Origin: Rhizobium sp. JAB6
GTDB taxonomy: Bacteria; Pseudomonadota; Alphaproteobacteria; Rhizobiales; Rhizobiaceae
Assembly (NCBI RefSeq): GCF_003024605.1
Contig: NZ_PYJQ01000009.1
Coordinates: 1 to 64,000 of the forward strand
Direction of reading: 5' to 3'
Length of the DNA: 64,000 bases
Of the stretch, positions 28,804 to 37,900 are shown one piece after another; position 1 is the stretch's first letter, and each line of letters begins with the position of its first letter. Both the position numbers and the translations under genes were made by a program. The notes under the pieces were generated by a model. The model had not been told where the DNA came from and did not search any database. It saw only the letters and a program-made list of their open reading frames with translations.

Positions 28804-28832
28804 GTTCTAGAAAAGATGAGCGCATTCGTCAA
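28804..28832 (-). promoter_or_regulatory. Predicted sigma-70 promoter of the suf operon
   Basis: On the minus strand TTGACG (28832-28827) and TAGAAC (28809-28804) are separated by 17 bases. Transcription would begin near 28797, giving a leader of about 140 bases before sufS2. Confidence 0.55.
28817..28831 (-). promoter_or_regulatory. RirA-type iron-responsive operator (IRO) over the suf -35 box
   Basis: TGA-N9-TCA on the minus strand fits the IRO consensus exactly and overlaps the -35 hexamer. RirA, an Rrf2-family Fe-S regulator, represses such promoters when iron is plentiful. The rirA gene is not in the window. Confidence 0.6.
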
Positions 28833-28889
28833 GTCAACTTGCTGCGTGCCGTTGGGTTTGAACGCAGAAAAAGAAGAGCCGGAGTATCG

Positions 28890-29567
28890 ATGCCCGAAGT
28901 AATTTTCAACGGCCCCGCTGGTCGCCTTGAAGGCCGCTATCAGCCCTCCAAGGAAAAGAGCGCCCCCATCGCGATTATCCTTCATCCCCATCCGCAGTTT
29001 GGCGGTACGATGAACAATCAGGTGGTTTACCAGCTCTTCTATATGTTCCAGAAGCGCGGCTTCACGACCCTCCGGTTCAATTTCCGCGGCATTGGCCGCA
29101 GCCAGGGCGAATTCGATCACGGCGCCGGCGAGCTTTCCGATGCGGCATCGGCACTCGACTGGGTCCAGAGCCTCCATCCGGATTCCAAGAGCTGTTGGGT
29201 TGCCGGCTATTCCTTCGGCGCCTGGATTGGCATGCAATTGCTGATGCGCCGTCCGGAAATCGAAGGCTTCATGTCGATCGCGCCGCAGCCGAACATCTAT
29301 GATTTCTCCTTCCTCGCCCCCTGCCCGTCATCCGGCCTGATCATCAACGGCGATGCCGACAAGGTTGCGCCGGAAAAGGACGTCAACGGCCTCGTCGAGA
29401 AGCTGAAGACGCAGAAGGGCATCCTGATCACGCACAAGACCGTGCCGGGCGCCAACCACTTCTTCAACGGTCAGGTCGAGACGCTGCTCAGCGAATGCGA
29501 GGATTATCTCGATCGTCGCCTGAATGGCGAACTGGTGCCGGAGCCGGCTGCCAAGCGCATCCGCTAA
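28890..29567 (+). CDS. Alpha/beta hydrolase of the dienelactone-hydrolase-like type
   Basis: A 225-residue alpha/beta hydrolase. Oxyanion region LHPHPQFGGTMNN (31-43), RFNFRGIGRSQGEF (62-75), nucleophile Ser108 in AGYSFGAW, acid in NGDADKVAPEKD and His in PGANHFF. This small family is conserved in alphaproteobacteria, often next to the suf desulfurase, but substrate is unknown. The start at 28890 has GGAG 5 bases away. It is divergent from the suf operon across a 233-base region and convergent with a GNAT gene after 12 bases. Confidence 0.82.
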   Translation: MPEVIFNGPAGRLEGRYQPSKEKSAPIAIILHPHPQFGGTMNNQVVYQLFYMFQKRGFTTLRFNFRGIGRSQGEFDHGAGELSDAASALDWVQSLHPDSKSCWVAGYSFGAWIGMQLLMRRPEIEGFMSIAPQPNIYDFSFLAPCPSSGLIINGDADKVAPEKDVNGLVEKLKTQKGILITHKTVPGANHFFNGQVETLLSECEDYLDRRLNGELVPEPAAKRIR

Positions 29568-29579
29568 GAAAAACGGCCG

Positions 29580-30095
29580 TTAGCGGGCCATTCTGAAAGT
29601 TGGACACGAGATCCCGTCGATCGTCATCGACGGGTGATCCTGCATGCCGATCTTTCGCAAAACCCTTTGCGATGCAGCGTTTTGCGGATGGGTGAAGGCG
29701 ATGAATTGCCTGGCAAGACCGCGGCTGAAAAACCACTGCGCGAGTGCGCCTGCGATCTCCGTGGCGTAGCCGTTGCCCCAAGCCTCCTGCCGAATCGAAT
29801 AGCCGAGTTCGAACTCGCCCCGTCCGCGTTCCCGGAAGCGCGAAAAGCCGGCGCGGCCGATGAAACGCCCATCGTCACGCCGCAGCATCTTATATTTGGT
29901 CGTGCCATCTCGCGCATGTTCGTCAAACCAGCTTTTCAGCCGTTCCTCGGCTTTTTCCAGCGTCCATGGCGCCGCACCCGAGAGATAGCGCGTTGTTTCG
30001 ATGGTCGAATGCAATTGCCGAATCATTTCGGCATCACCCTTGTCCCACATCGTCAGCACGAGGCGCGGGGTTTCGAGTATGATGATGTCACTCAT
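29580..30095 (-). CDS. GNAT-family acetyltransferase (RimJ/RimL-like)
   Basis: A 171-residue N-acetyltransferase. It opens with ETPRLVLTMW and carries the acetyl-CoA loop region EAWGNGYATEIAGAL and the C-terminal HPQNAASQRVLRKIGM, the pattern of RimJ/RimL-like enzymes that modify protein N-termini or small amines. The substrate cannot be told. The start at 30095 is behind AGGCAG. Single gene, convergent with the hydrolase. Confidence 0.85.
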   Translation of the reverse strand: MSDIIILETPRLVLTMWDKGDAEMIRQLHSTIETTRYLSGAAPWTLEKAEERLKSWFDEHARDGTTKYKMLRRDDGRFIGRAGFSRFRERGRGEFELGYSIRQEAWGNGYATEIAGALAQWFFSRGLARQFIAFTHPQNAASQRVLRKIGMQDHPSMTIDGISCPTFRMAR

Positions 30096-30226
30096 CTGCC
30101 TGCCTGTTTTCGTGGCGAATATAAACCAGTCCACGACGAATATAACGGAACCGATTTGGAACCGGCCACTCAGTTAAACGCTAGGTCCGATTTCAACAAG
30201 GCAATGAAGCGACAATATTGAACGTG

Positions 30227-30248
30227 AAGGCCCGCCGAAGCGGGCCTT
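30227..30248. terminator. Hairpin after the caspase-like gene
   Basis: AAGGCCCGC at 30227-30235 pairs with GCGGGCCTT at 30240-30248 around a 4-base CGAA loop, a very stable stem 24 bases past the caspase-like stop. The flanking T-runs are only 2-3 bases on either strand, so it may act in both directions but not strongly. Confidence 0.6.
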
Positions 30249-30272
30249 TAGAACATCGTTCGATATCATCGC

Positions 30273-32840
30273 TCAGTGACATGCAGGCAGCCCCGGTGCG
30301 CCGCAGTTCTTCTTTGCCGGAGGCTTCTGCGGTGCCGGCGGAGGCGCCTTCACCTGCGGCTGTGCGATCTTCGGCTGGGGCTGGGGCTGCGGCCTGGGTT
30401 GAGCCTGCGCCTTCGGAGCAGGAGCGGGTGGCCTCGCCTGCACAGCCTCGTGCGGCGCGGGCCTCGGCTGAGACGCGGCCGGGTTGACCTGGCGCGGCGG
30501 TGCGGTCACGACGCGAGGCTGATTGTTGACCGGCGGCCGGGCATTGTTGACCACGTTGGGCTTCACCGGGGGCTTGGCGGCCAAGGCGGGCGCCGCCGGC
30601 TTCATTGCCTGAACATGCGCATTGGGTTTCGGCGCAGCCGCAATGGCATTCGGCTTCGTGATCGGAGCCGAATGCGGCGCCGGGGTCTTGGCGATCTGAT
30701 TTTGTCCCTTCGCCGCAGGCGTATTGCCGGCCGGCGGCAAGGGCTGCCCCTTGGCGCCGGGAAGTGCATGCACGTTGCCATTTGTACCCGGCTGAACAGG
30801 TTGAGTGGCGATGGCCGGGTTATGGGTGGCGTTCGGCGCTGCCTGAGGCTGTTGAGCCTGCTTGGTTTGTGCCGCGCCAGGAGCCTTTGGCGGATTGCCG
30901 GTTGCGGGCAAGGGCTGGCCCTTCGCGCCGGGAAGTGGGTGGGCATTGGTATTCGTGCCCGGCTGGGCAGGTTGGGTGACGGCAGCCGGATTATGCGTGG
31001 CGTTCGGTGCCGCCTGCGGCTGCTGGGCCTGCTTCGTCGGAGCCGCTCCCGGAGTGGCCGGCACCTTGCCGGCCGCCGGCAAGGGCTGCCCGTTGGCACC
31101 TGGAAGCGCGTGTGCACCGTTTCCTGTCTGTGGCTGCGCTTGCGGCTGGGCCGTAGGTGCGACCGCCGGTGCGGCTCCGGTCGGAGTTTTGATCACCGCG
31201 GCCGGATGTTGTTGCTGCTGAACGGCCGCCTTCTTCTGTACCGATGGCGGCAGGGCAACATGCAGTGCCGCAGCACCGGCCCCGGCGATGACAGCAGCTC
31301 CGGCAATCTTCTGTCCGGTCGTCAGTCCAGGTGCCGCCGGTGCGGCTCCATTCTCGTTGACAGTCGTATTGTTGTTGACGACCGTGTTGTTCACCACCGT
31401 ATTATGGATGTTGTTGAAGATGACATTGTTTTCCGGCGGTGCGACATCTCGCGGGGGCTCAACCCATTCGGGAACCGGAACATAGGTCGGCTCCGGCAAT
31501 ACGTAGAGATCGACCGCCGGCTGCGGCGGTGCCAGCTCGACGAAATCCGGCGGCGGCGGCCCCAGGAAGACGGGTGGCGGCGGCGGTGCATAACCGAAGT
31601 CGGCATCGTCGAAGTAGAGCACCGGCCGCTCGACATAGACGATTTCCGGCGGCGGCGGTGGCGGTACGTCATATTCGATGACGGTGAAGGACGGCGGCGG
31701 CTCGAGCGCTGCCTCGAAATGTTCGAGACGACGGCGTGCATCCCAGACGTGGGGACCGCGCTGATAACGCCTGAGATAGGACCAATAGGCCTCCGGCGTA
31801 TCGGCCCGCCATGTCTCGCGCCAGGTTATCGCCTCGCGGCGGGCGGCGATGATGGCGCGCACCCGCCTTGCCATGGAGTCATTGGGATAGGCCGCCAGGA
31901 AATCCTCATAGCCCTGTAGCGTATCGCGATCGAGCGCTGCGAAATAAGCATCCCGCTCGTCGAAATCGCGGATCGCCTTCGTGCGAATTGCCGCATTGTC
32001 GTAGCTGGACACCTGGGCTGCCGGCGCATCGGGGCCGCGGTCGAAGAAGGTGAAGGCATTCTTGAATTTTGAGGCGTCCCAGGAAATCTGCGCGCCCTTG
32101 GTCAGATCGCTGACCCGCAGGCGCGTGCGGTCGAACACATCATCAAGCGGCAGACCGCCCACGCGGATCATCTCCGCCAGCGCATGCGCATAGGACCCGT
32201 AAGGACCAGCCTCCTGCGGCGCGACCGTGCCGGGCGCCGCATTGAACGCGATCAGCTGATTGGCGTCGGGATCGACCAGCGCCAGGCCGCCGGCCAGCGG
32301 TTGGTTGGACTGCACGAATGGATTGGCTCTCGCCGCATCCAGTACGACGATGCTGCCGCGATTGTCGATCGCAGCCAGCGATTTGGTGAAATCCGTCATG
32401 CGCAGCGCCTCGACAGGAACATCCGTCGCATTGGCGATCTGCGCGTCTACCGGCACGAAATAATTATCGCCCTGATATTGCACGCCATAACCCGCCAGAT
32501 AGACGAAGACTACCGTATTGGGGCCAGACGCATTCGCTTTCGTCAGAAAGTCGCGCATCGCGTCGCGCAGGCCATTCTGATCGAGGTCGCGTGCGCCGAT
32601 CACATCGAAGCCCGCTGCCTGCAACGTTTGTGCGATCAGACCGGCATCATTGGCTGGCGTCGGCAACGCACCCACCTTGTAGGCGGCATTGCCCACGACG
32701 AAGGCTATTCTCTTCTCCGGGGAACTTTGCGCTTCGGCCGGGGTCGCAGCAGCGATACCGGCCAAAACCAACATCATGGCAAGAAATGCCCAGATCGTCT
32801 TTTTGGATGACAATCCCATCTTCGAAAGCAGAGGTGACAT
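30273..32840 (-). CDS. Secreted caspase-like (peptidase C14) protein with both catalytic residues replaced
   Basis: An 855-residue protein. A signal peptide (residues 1-38, ending near PAEAQ) precedes a caspase-like p20 domain at about 44-280 (RIAFVVGNAAY). Where active enzymes have GHG and DACR, this one has GYG (Tyr118) and DAAR (Ala170), so the His-Cys dyad is gone and proteolysis is not expected. Residues 400-470 are proline-rich, followed by an Asn/Val-rich stretch (NNTVVNNNTTVN), a hydrophobic segment GQKIAGAAVIAGAGAAALHVAL, three 57-residue Pro/Gln/Ala repeats and a Pro/Lys/Gln-rich tail. The start is uncertain: ATG 32840 is used; GTG at 32855 is possible. A scaffold or binding role in the envelope is inferred. 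Confidence 0.82.
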   Translation of the reverse strand: MSPLLSKMGLSSKKTIWAFLAMMLVLAGIAAATPAEAQSSPEKRIAFVVGNAAYKVGALPTPANDAGLIAQTLQAAGFDVIGARDLDQNGLRDAMRDFLTKANASGPNTVVFVYLAGYGVQYQGDNYFVPVDAQIANATDVPVEALRMTDFTKSLAAIDNRGSIVVLDAARANPFVQSNQPLAGGLALVDPDANQLIAFNAAPGTVAPQEAGPYGSYAHALAEMIRVGGLPLDDVFDRTRLRVSDLTKGAQISWDASKFKNAFTFFDRGPDAPAAQVSSYDNAAIRTKAIRDFDERDAYFAALDRDTLQGYEDFLAAYPNDSMARRVRAIIAARREAITWRETWRADTPEAYWSYLRRYQRGPHVWDARRRLEHFEAALEPPPSFTVIEYDVPPPPPPEIVYVERPVLYFDDADFGYAPPPPPVFLGPPPPDFVELAPPQPAVDLYVLPEPTYVPVPEWVEPPRDVAPPENNVIFNNIHNTVVNNTVVNNNTTVNENGAAPAAPGLTTGQKIAGAAVIAGAGAAALHVALPPSVQKKAAVQQQQHPAAVIKTPTGAAPAVAPTAQPQAQPQTGNGAHALPGANGQPLPAAGKVPATPGAAPTKQAQQPQAAPNATHNPAAVTQPAQPGTNTNAHPLPGAKGQPLPATGNPPKAPGAAQTKQAQQPQAAPNATHNPAIATQPVQPGTNGNVHALPGAKGQPLPPAGNTPAAKGQNQIAKTPAPHSAPITKPNAIAAAPKPNAHVQAMKPAAPALAAKPPVKPNVVNNARPPVNNQPRVVTAPPRQVNPAASQPRPAPHEAVQARPPAPAPKAQAQPRPQPQPQPKIAQPQVKAPPPAPQKPPAKKNCGAPGLPACH
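30739..31110 (-). repeat. Three in-frame 171-base repeats inside the caspase-like gene
   Basis: The same segment (plus-strand anchor AAGGGCTG) recurs at 30739, 30910 and 31081, exactly 171 bases apart. It encodes a 57-residue unit containing GQPLP, TKQAQQPQAAPNATHNPA and QPG. Copies differ mainly at third positions and a few residues. The exact spacing keeps the reading frame, so unit number could vary between strains. Confidence 0.85.
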
Positions 32841-33124
32841 ACCGGTTTCTTTCACGAAACATGAGGTGCGTACGGGATCAACAAGAAATGATTAGGATTT
32901 GATTTGGGCGAATGCGGGGCTTATTCCCGGCAGCTTCGCGGCCATGTTACAATCTGTCGAGTTCAGAAGCGCCCGTTTACACATCTCGCCGGCGCCGAAA
33001 CTTGTCGGCTACTCCCAGCAAAATGATGACGCGTCGGTAAATCGGTGCTAAACGCGCCACCGCGACATCAAACAATAGCGACTTCGCCGCGCCTTCCAGC
33101 ATGCGGCATCGAGAGACCAAGATC

Positions 33125-34381
33125 ATGGCTGAGTTCAAATCCGATTTCCTGCGTACCCTGCAAGAGCGTGGCTTCATTCATCAGATTTCCGATGAAGCAG
33201 GTCTCGACGATCTCTTGGCCAAGGAAACCGTGACGGCTTATATCGGCTATGATCCGACGGCATCGAGCCTCCATGTCGGCCATCTCACCCAGATCATGAT
33301 GCTGCACTGGCTTCAGACGACCGGCCATCGGCCGATCTCTTTGATGGGCGGCGGCACCGGCATGGTCGGGGATCCTTCCTTCAAGGAAGAGGCCCGCAAG
33401 CTGATGACCATCGACATGATCGAGGACAATATCGCTTCTATCAAGCGTTGCTTCTCGAACTATCTCGACTACAACAAACCCGGCAACGCGGCCTTGATGA
33501 TCAACAATGCCGAATGGCTGCGTTCGCTGAACTATCTCGAATTCCTGCGCGATGTCGGCCGGCATTTTTCCGTCAACCGCATGCTGTCCTTCGACAGCGT
33601 GAAGACGCGACTGGACCGCGAGCAGTCCCTTTCGTTCCTCGAATTCAACTACATGATCCTGCAGGCCTACGATTTCGTCGAATTGGCCAAGCGTTACGAT
33701 TGCCGCCTGCAGATGGGTGGCTCGGATCAGTGGGGCAATATCGTCAACGGCATCGATCTCGGTCACCGCATGGGGACGAATCAGCTCTTTGCCCTGACCT
33801 CTCCGCTGCTGACGACCTCCTCCGGCGCCAAGATGGGCAAATCGGCTTCCGGCGCCGTCTGGCTGAATGCCGACCTGCTGCCTGTTTACGATTTCTGGCA
33901 ATATTGGCGCAACACCGAGGACGCGGACGTTCCGCGCTTCCTCAAGCTGTTCACCACGCTGCCGATGGAGGAAATCGCGCGGCTTTCCGCCGTTGCAGGC
34001 TCGGAACTCAACGAAGTCAAGAAAATCCTTGCGACGGAAGTCACCGCGATCCTTCACGGCCGCGCGGCAGCCGAGCAGGCCGCCGAAACGGCACGCAAGA
34101 CCTTCGAAGAAGGCGCTCTGTCGGAAAATCTGCCGTCGGTCGATGTTCCCTCCTCCGAACTCGAAGTCGGCATCGGGCTGCTGGCTCTGATCGTGCGCGC
34201 CGGTCTTGCCGGTTCGAACGGCGAGGCTCGCCGCCACGTCCAGGGCGGCGCAGTGCGCATCAACGATCAGCCCATCGGCGACGAGCGCAAGATCGTCGGC
34301 AGCGGCGAAGTCACCGCCGATGGCGTCATCAAGCTCTCGCTCGGCAAGAAGAAACATATCCTGATCCGGCCCGCCGCCTAG
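33125..34381 (+). CDS. tyrS: Tyrosyl-tRNA synthetase
   Basis: A 418-residue class I synthetase. The HIGH-type motif is HVGH at 50-53, KMSKS-type KMGKS at 236-240, and the tyrosine/tRNA pocket includes [12 protein letters not shown]-terminal S4 domain ([17 protein letters not shown]) is present. The start at 33125 (MAEFKSDF) fits the family; eight upstream codons are open. It is divergent from the caspase-like gene and closed by a strong hairpin. Confidence 0.96.
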   Translation: MAEFKSDFLRTLQERGFIHQISDEAGLDDLLAKETVTAYIGYDPTASSLHVGHLTQIMMLHWLQTTGHRPISLMGGGTGMVGDPSFKEEARKLMTIDMIEDNIASIKRCFSNYLDYNKPGNAALMINNAEWLRSLNYLEFLRDVGRHFSVNRMLSFDSVKTRLDREQSLSFLEFNYMILQAYDFVELAKRYDCRLQMGGSDQWGNIVNGIDLGHRMGTNQLFALTSPLLTTSSGAKMGKSASGAVWLNADLLPVYDFWQYWRNTEDADVPRFLKLFTTLPMEEIARLSAVAGSELNEVKKILATEVTAILHGRAAAEQAAETARKTFEEGALSENLPSVDVPSSELEVGIGLLALIVRAGLAGSNGEARRHVQGGAVRINDQPIGDERKIVGSGEVTADGVIKLSLGKKKHILIRPAA

Positions 34382-34406
34382 GCATCCGATCGGCACGAGA
34401 ACGAAC

Positions 34407-34440
34407 AAGCCGGCGCCCCTCGCGCCGGCTTTGTCATTTT
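34407..34440 (+). terminator. Terminator of tyrS
   Basis: AAGCCGGCGC at 34407-34416 pairs with GCGCCGGCTT at 34422-34431 around a 5-base loop, followed by TTGTCATTTT. A strong GC stem with an interrupted T-run 26 bases past the tyrS stop. Confidence 0.75.
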
Positions 34441-34552
34441 CGACCGGCAATGACGCGGAGCATTATCGATGCTGACGAATTTTTTTAGTCCCATGTCGGA
34501 TTGCAGTCTGCCCATTCGTTCTCAGTTCAAATCGCACGCTGGGAGGTGACCT

Positions 34553-34855
34553 ATGGATGAACTGCCTGTGATCAAGATGAGGCGCAAAGGCCGAAGCCTC
34601 ACGCAAAGCATGTTGATTCCCAGCGAGAGCATGATCGTCCGCGCGCTGCGGGCGGCACCGCCTGGCCGGTTGTCCGATATTGCGGAAGTGAGAAAGGCGC
34701 TTGCCAGGCAATATGGCACTGATGCCTGCTGCCCCGTCACCGTTCAGCGACATCTGGTGCAGATCAGCCAGAACGGCACCGCTCCGTTCTGGCGTGTCGT
34801 GGACCCCGCTCGACCATTCGCCCGACGCATGAACGGTGGGCCGGAACGAATATGA
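34553..34855 (+). CDS. Small MGMT-like winged-helix protein, unassigned
   Basis: A 100-residue basic protein. The stretch ESMIVRALRAAPPGRLSDIAEV and the later GTAPFWRVVDP resemble the DNA-binding domain of O6-alkylguanine methyltransferases and alkyltransferase-like proteins (PPG...GD, then PWWRVV). The methyl-acceptor PCHR motif is absent; at that place the protein reads VTVQRHLVQI. It may therefore be a DNA-binding protein without transferase activity. GGGAGGTGA precedes the ATG, so translation is well supported. The family link is by eye and moderate. Confidence 0.55.
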   Translation: MDELPVIKMRRKGRSLTQSMLIPSESMIVRALRAAPPGRLSDIAEVRKALARQYGTDACCPVTVQRHLVQISQNGTAPFWRVVDPARPFARRMNGGPERI

Positions 34856-34927
34856 GAGCGATTGGCGGAAGAAAAATAATCCTTCCTGCCTTCGCTATCG
34901 AAAGTCAGAGGCCTAAGCGCCCGCCCC

Positions 34928-37900
34928 TCAAAATTCAAATATCTGCCTGAAAACGCCCGGCGCGATGATCGAAAGAGGATTGATCTGCAGGTTCGATTTC
35001 TCCAGCGTGCCGGTCAATCTGAAGGTGATGCCGATCAGGCCACGATCGCTGCCGTTGCCCAGGATGAAGCCGACGATCGGAACTTCCGCGAACAGCCGGT
35101 TCAGGCCATAGGCGGGCATGAAGGTTCCCGTCATGTCCATCTTGCCGTCGGCGTCCTTCAGCACGCCCTGGAACGTCGCCCCGACCTGTACCCCGCGCAC
35201 CACGCCGTTTTCGACGGAGAGCACCCCATCCCGCATCACCAGCCGGGCAAAGCCGCGCTCGAAGCTCTGCGAACGCGTATCGATATTCTGCTTCACGGCC
35301 GAATTCAGGCTCTTGCCGTTCTTTCCGCTCGGCGTCGACACGATGGTCGAGAGTTTCTTGTCATCGGTGATGGAGAAGTTTCGGATATCGAGAGAGCCAT
35401 CCCAGTCATCCTGCCCGATCGAGCGCAGCGACAGATTGAGCAGCCCGCCCCGCAAATGCTTGTAGAGGTCGGTGAAGCGCGCAACCGCCCCCGCGTCGCC
35501 GCTCGTGATACGGATGACGCCGTTGGCCCCTTTGCTCATCTGGGTGACGAGCGCTTCGCCGCTACGGGTCACGCCGGAAAAATCCGCAGCCGTCGTCTTG
35601 CCGCCGGAAATCGAATAGACGCCTTTGACATTGCCGATCGTCTCGTCATTGAAGCCGACCACCTTGTCGAGATTGGCGCGAACGGTCGCGCTTGCCGATT
35701 CATCCCCGTTCGAACTCTGCTGGCCGCCGGATGTGGATGTCTTCAGGCGCGCGAGGATCGGCCTTATGTCGGCGGAATTGCCAGACACGGCGACGTCATA
35801 GCCGCCGCTTTTGCTCCGCTTCAGCGAGAGCGCGAAATCGTCGAGCGCCGAAAGCTTCACGCTGGTGAAACTCGCCGAGGTAAGGCTCCCCTTACTGATC
35901 AGAAGATCGCCGCTGGCGCTGAAGCCATCGCCCTTGAGCGTGAAGTTCTTGAGCGCCGTCTGGCTGTCCGGACCGGACGCTTCGAACTGCGCAGTCGCCG
36001 CAATGCCGCTGCCTTTCGACCAGCCGATCCAGGGAACGGTCAGAGCAGCCTTGCCGAGATCGACCTTCACGCCCTGGCGGTCATCATCGATACGCGTCAA
36101 CTCCACTTTGACCGGTCCCTCGATCATATCGCGAAGTCCAGGCAGAACCGTGTTGCGCTGCGCATCGGTCAGCGTTGCCGTAATGACGCGGGCGCGCTTG
36201 ACGGCCGATTTGCCGTCGGTGGGCTCGACCATCTCGATCTGGGCGGGAATGCTATCGATCTGAGCCTGGGCTTGCAGGTGCACGGATTGCGGATCGGCCG
36301 AAATTACACCGGTCAGATTGTCGATCTTGCGATTGTTCATGGGCTTCAGCAGATCGACATTGTCCAGATTGAGCGTCGCCTGCCACTCCGGCTGAGGCGG
36401 CTGCTGATCTCTGATCAGCCCTATCCTGGCATCGACCTTGGCGACGATCTTGCCATTGAAATCCTCCGGCTTGAACTCGGTCCGCTGCAGGACCTCCAGA
36501 GGCTTGTAGGTCAGAAGTTCGCCGATAGCGTCACCGGAGCCTGAAATCGTCAAATCGAGATCGGCCATCAGCGGCTTATCGTAGGTCGCCGGGATCGAGA
36601 AGCTGCTGTCGCTCAGCGTGATCGTACGCCCTGTCGAAAAGTAGGACGTCGCCGAGGCGATATCGACGACCATATTCGGACCGGTAAGATCGAAATGCGC
36701 TTTGGTATCGCGCAATGGCGGGATGTCGCCCGGAACATTCATTCGCGCGCCGTCAATATCAAAGGCGATATGCAACTCATTCTTGCCAAGCTGCAACCTG
36801 CCGGTCTGTGACGCTTCCCGCAGCCGGCCAGAAGGAATGAAAACGGATATGACGGCATTAGAAACCGATCCGCCGAAGAGATTGCCCTCGACCCAGGTTC
36901 GGGGTTTGGAGGCCATCCAGAAGGGCCATAGCTGCTTGACCACAGCCGTATCGAGCTTGTCTGCACGGCCGCCGAAACTGATCTCCGGCGAGCTGTCACC
37001 GAGCTTCATATGCAGGGAGCCGAAAAGCGCGCCCTGCGGCGTCGATATGCCGAGATTGTCGAACTGGAATTCCTTGGTCGCTGAAAAGAACCGGCCGGTG
37101 GCACGACCATCGAAGCTGATGGGCTTTTCCCCTGATAGGGAGGAAGCGGCAACCCCATCCTTGATCACGAAGTCGATACCGAAGCCTTTGCCCGCATTGG
37201 CGTCAACGCGATCGAGATCGATGAGCGCGCCGGAGAACGGCACGCTCGTCCCGAGGAACTGCGCATTGGACGGAGCGATCTCCAGGGTTTGGTGATCGAA
37301 GTTGTAGGCCAGGTTGATATCGGCTCGCGTCAGCTCCTGCGGATCATGGTCCATGTAGAGGACGCCGGGCTTGACGTCGATGGTGGCGTTCAGCTTCGGA
37401 TCTGCGCCTGCCTGCCCCTTGACGGCCGAAAGCGTGACGTCCCCGAAGGTCGTCAAACCCTGCCGCGGCGTACCGTTCGGGTCGTAGGTCATCGTAAGCG
37501 GCTTGAGGTCCAGATTGGATATCCTGGCCGCAAGCGAGGAGCTGCGACCGGCCTCCTTTTGATCCGCCCGCACATCCAGAAGCGCCACGGAACCATTGAG
37601 CGCCACCTGGCCAAAGAGATGCAGGGAATTCGGAGCAGTGCGCTCGAAGGCCAGATTGTCCACGACAACAGAGATCGGCTCGCCTTCCTGCCGCGCCAGC
37701 TTCATGGAGAAGCCGGAAATGCGCACGGAATTCGTGCCGCCTCGCTGGACGAAACGTTCGAGGAAATCGAGATTGTCGAAAGCTGCATTGAGGGCTTTGG
37801 GCAGGGCATCGACACGCAAAGTGGTCAAATCCACCGGGTCGCCTTGCGGCAGCAGCGAAGTATCGAGCGCGATCCCCTCAGCCGCGACACTTGCCACTTC

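Noticed and set aside
30739..31110. Regular 171-base repeats considered as CRISPR-like or satellite
   Set aside because: The units are contiguous, in frame and encode protein repeats; there are no unique spacers.
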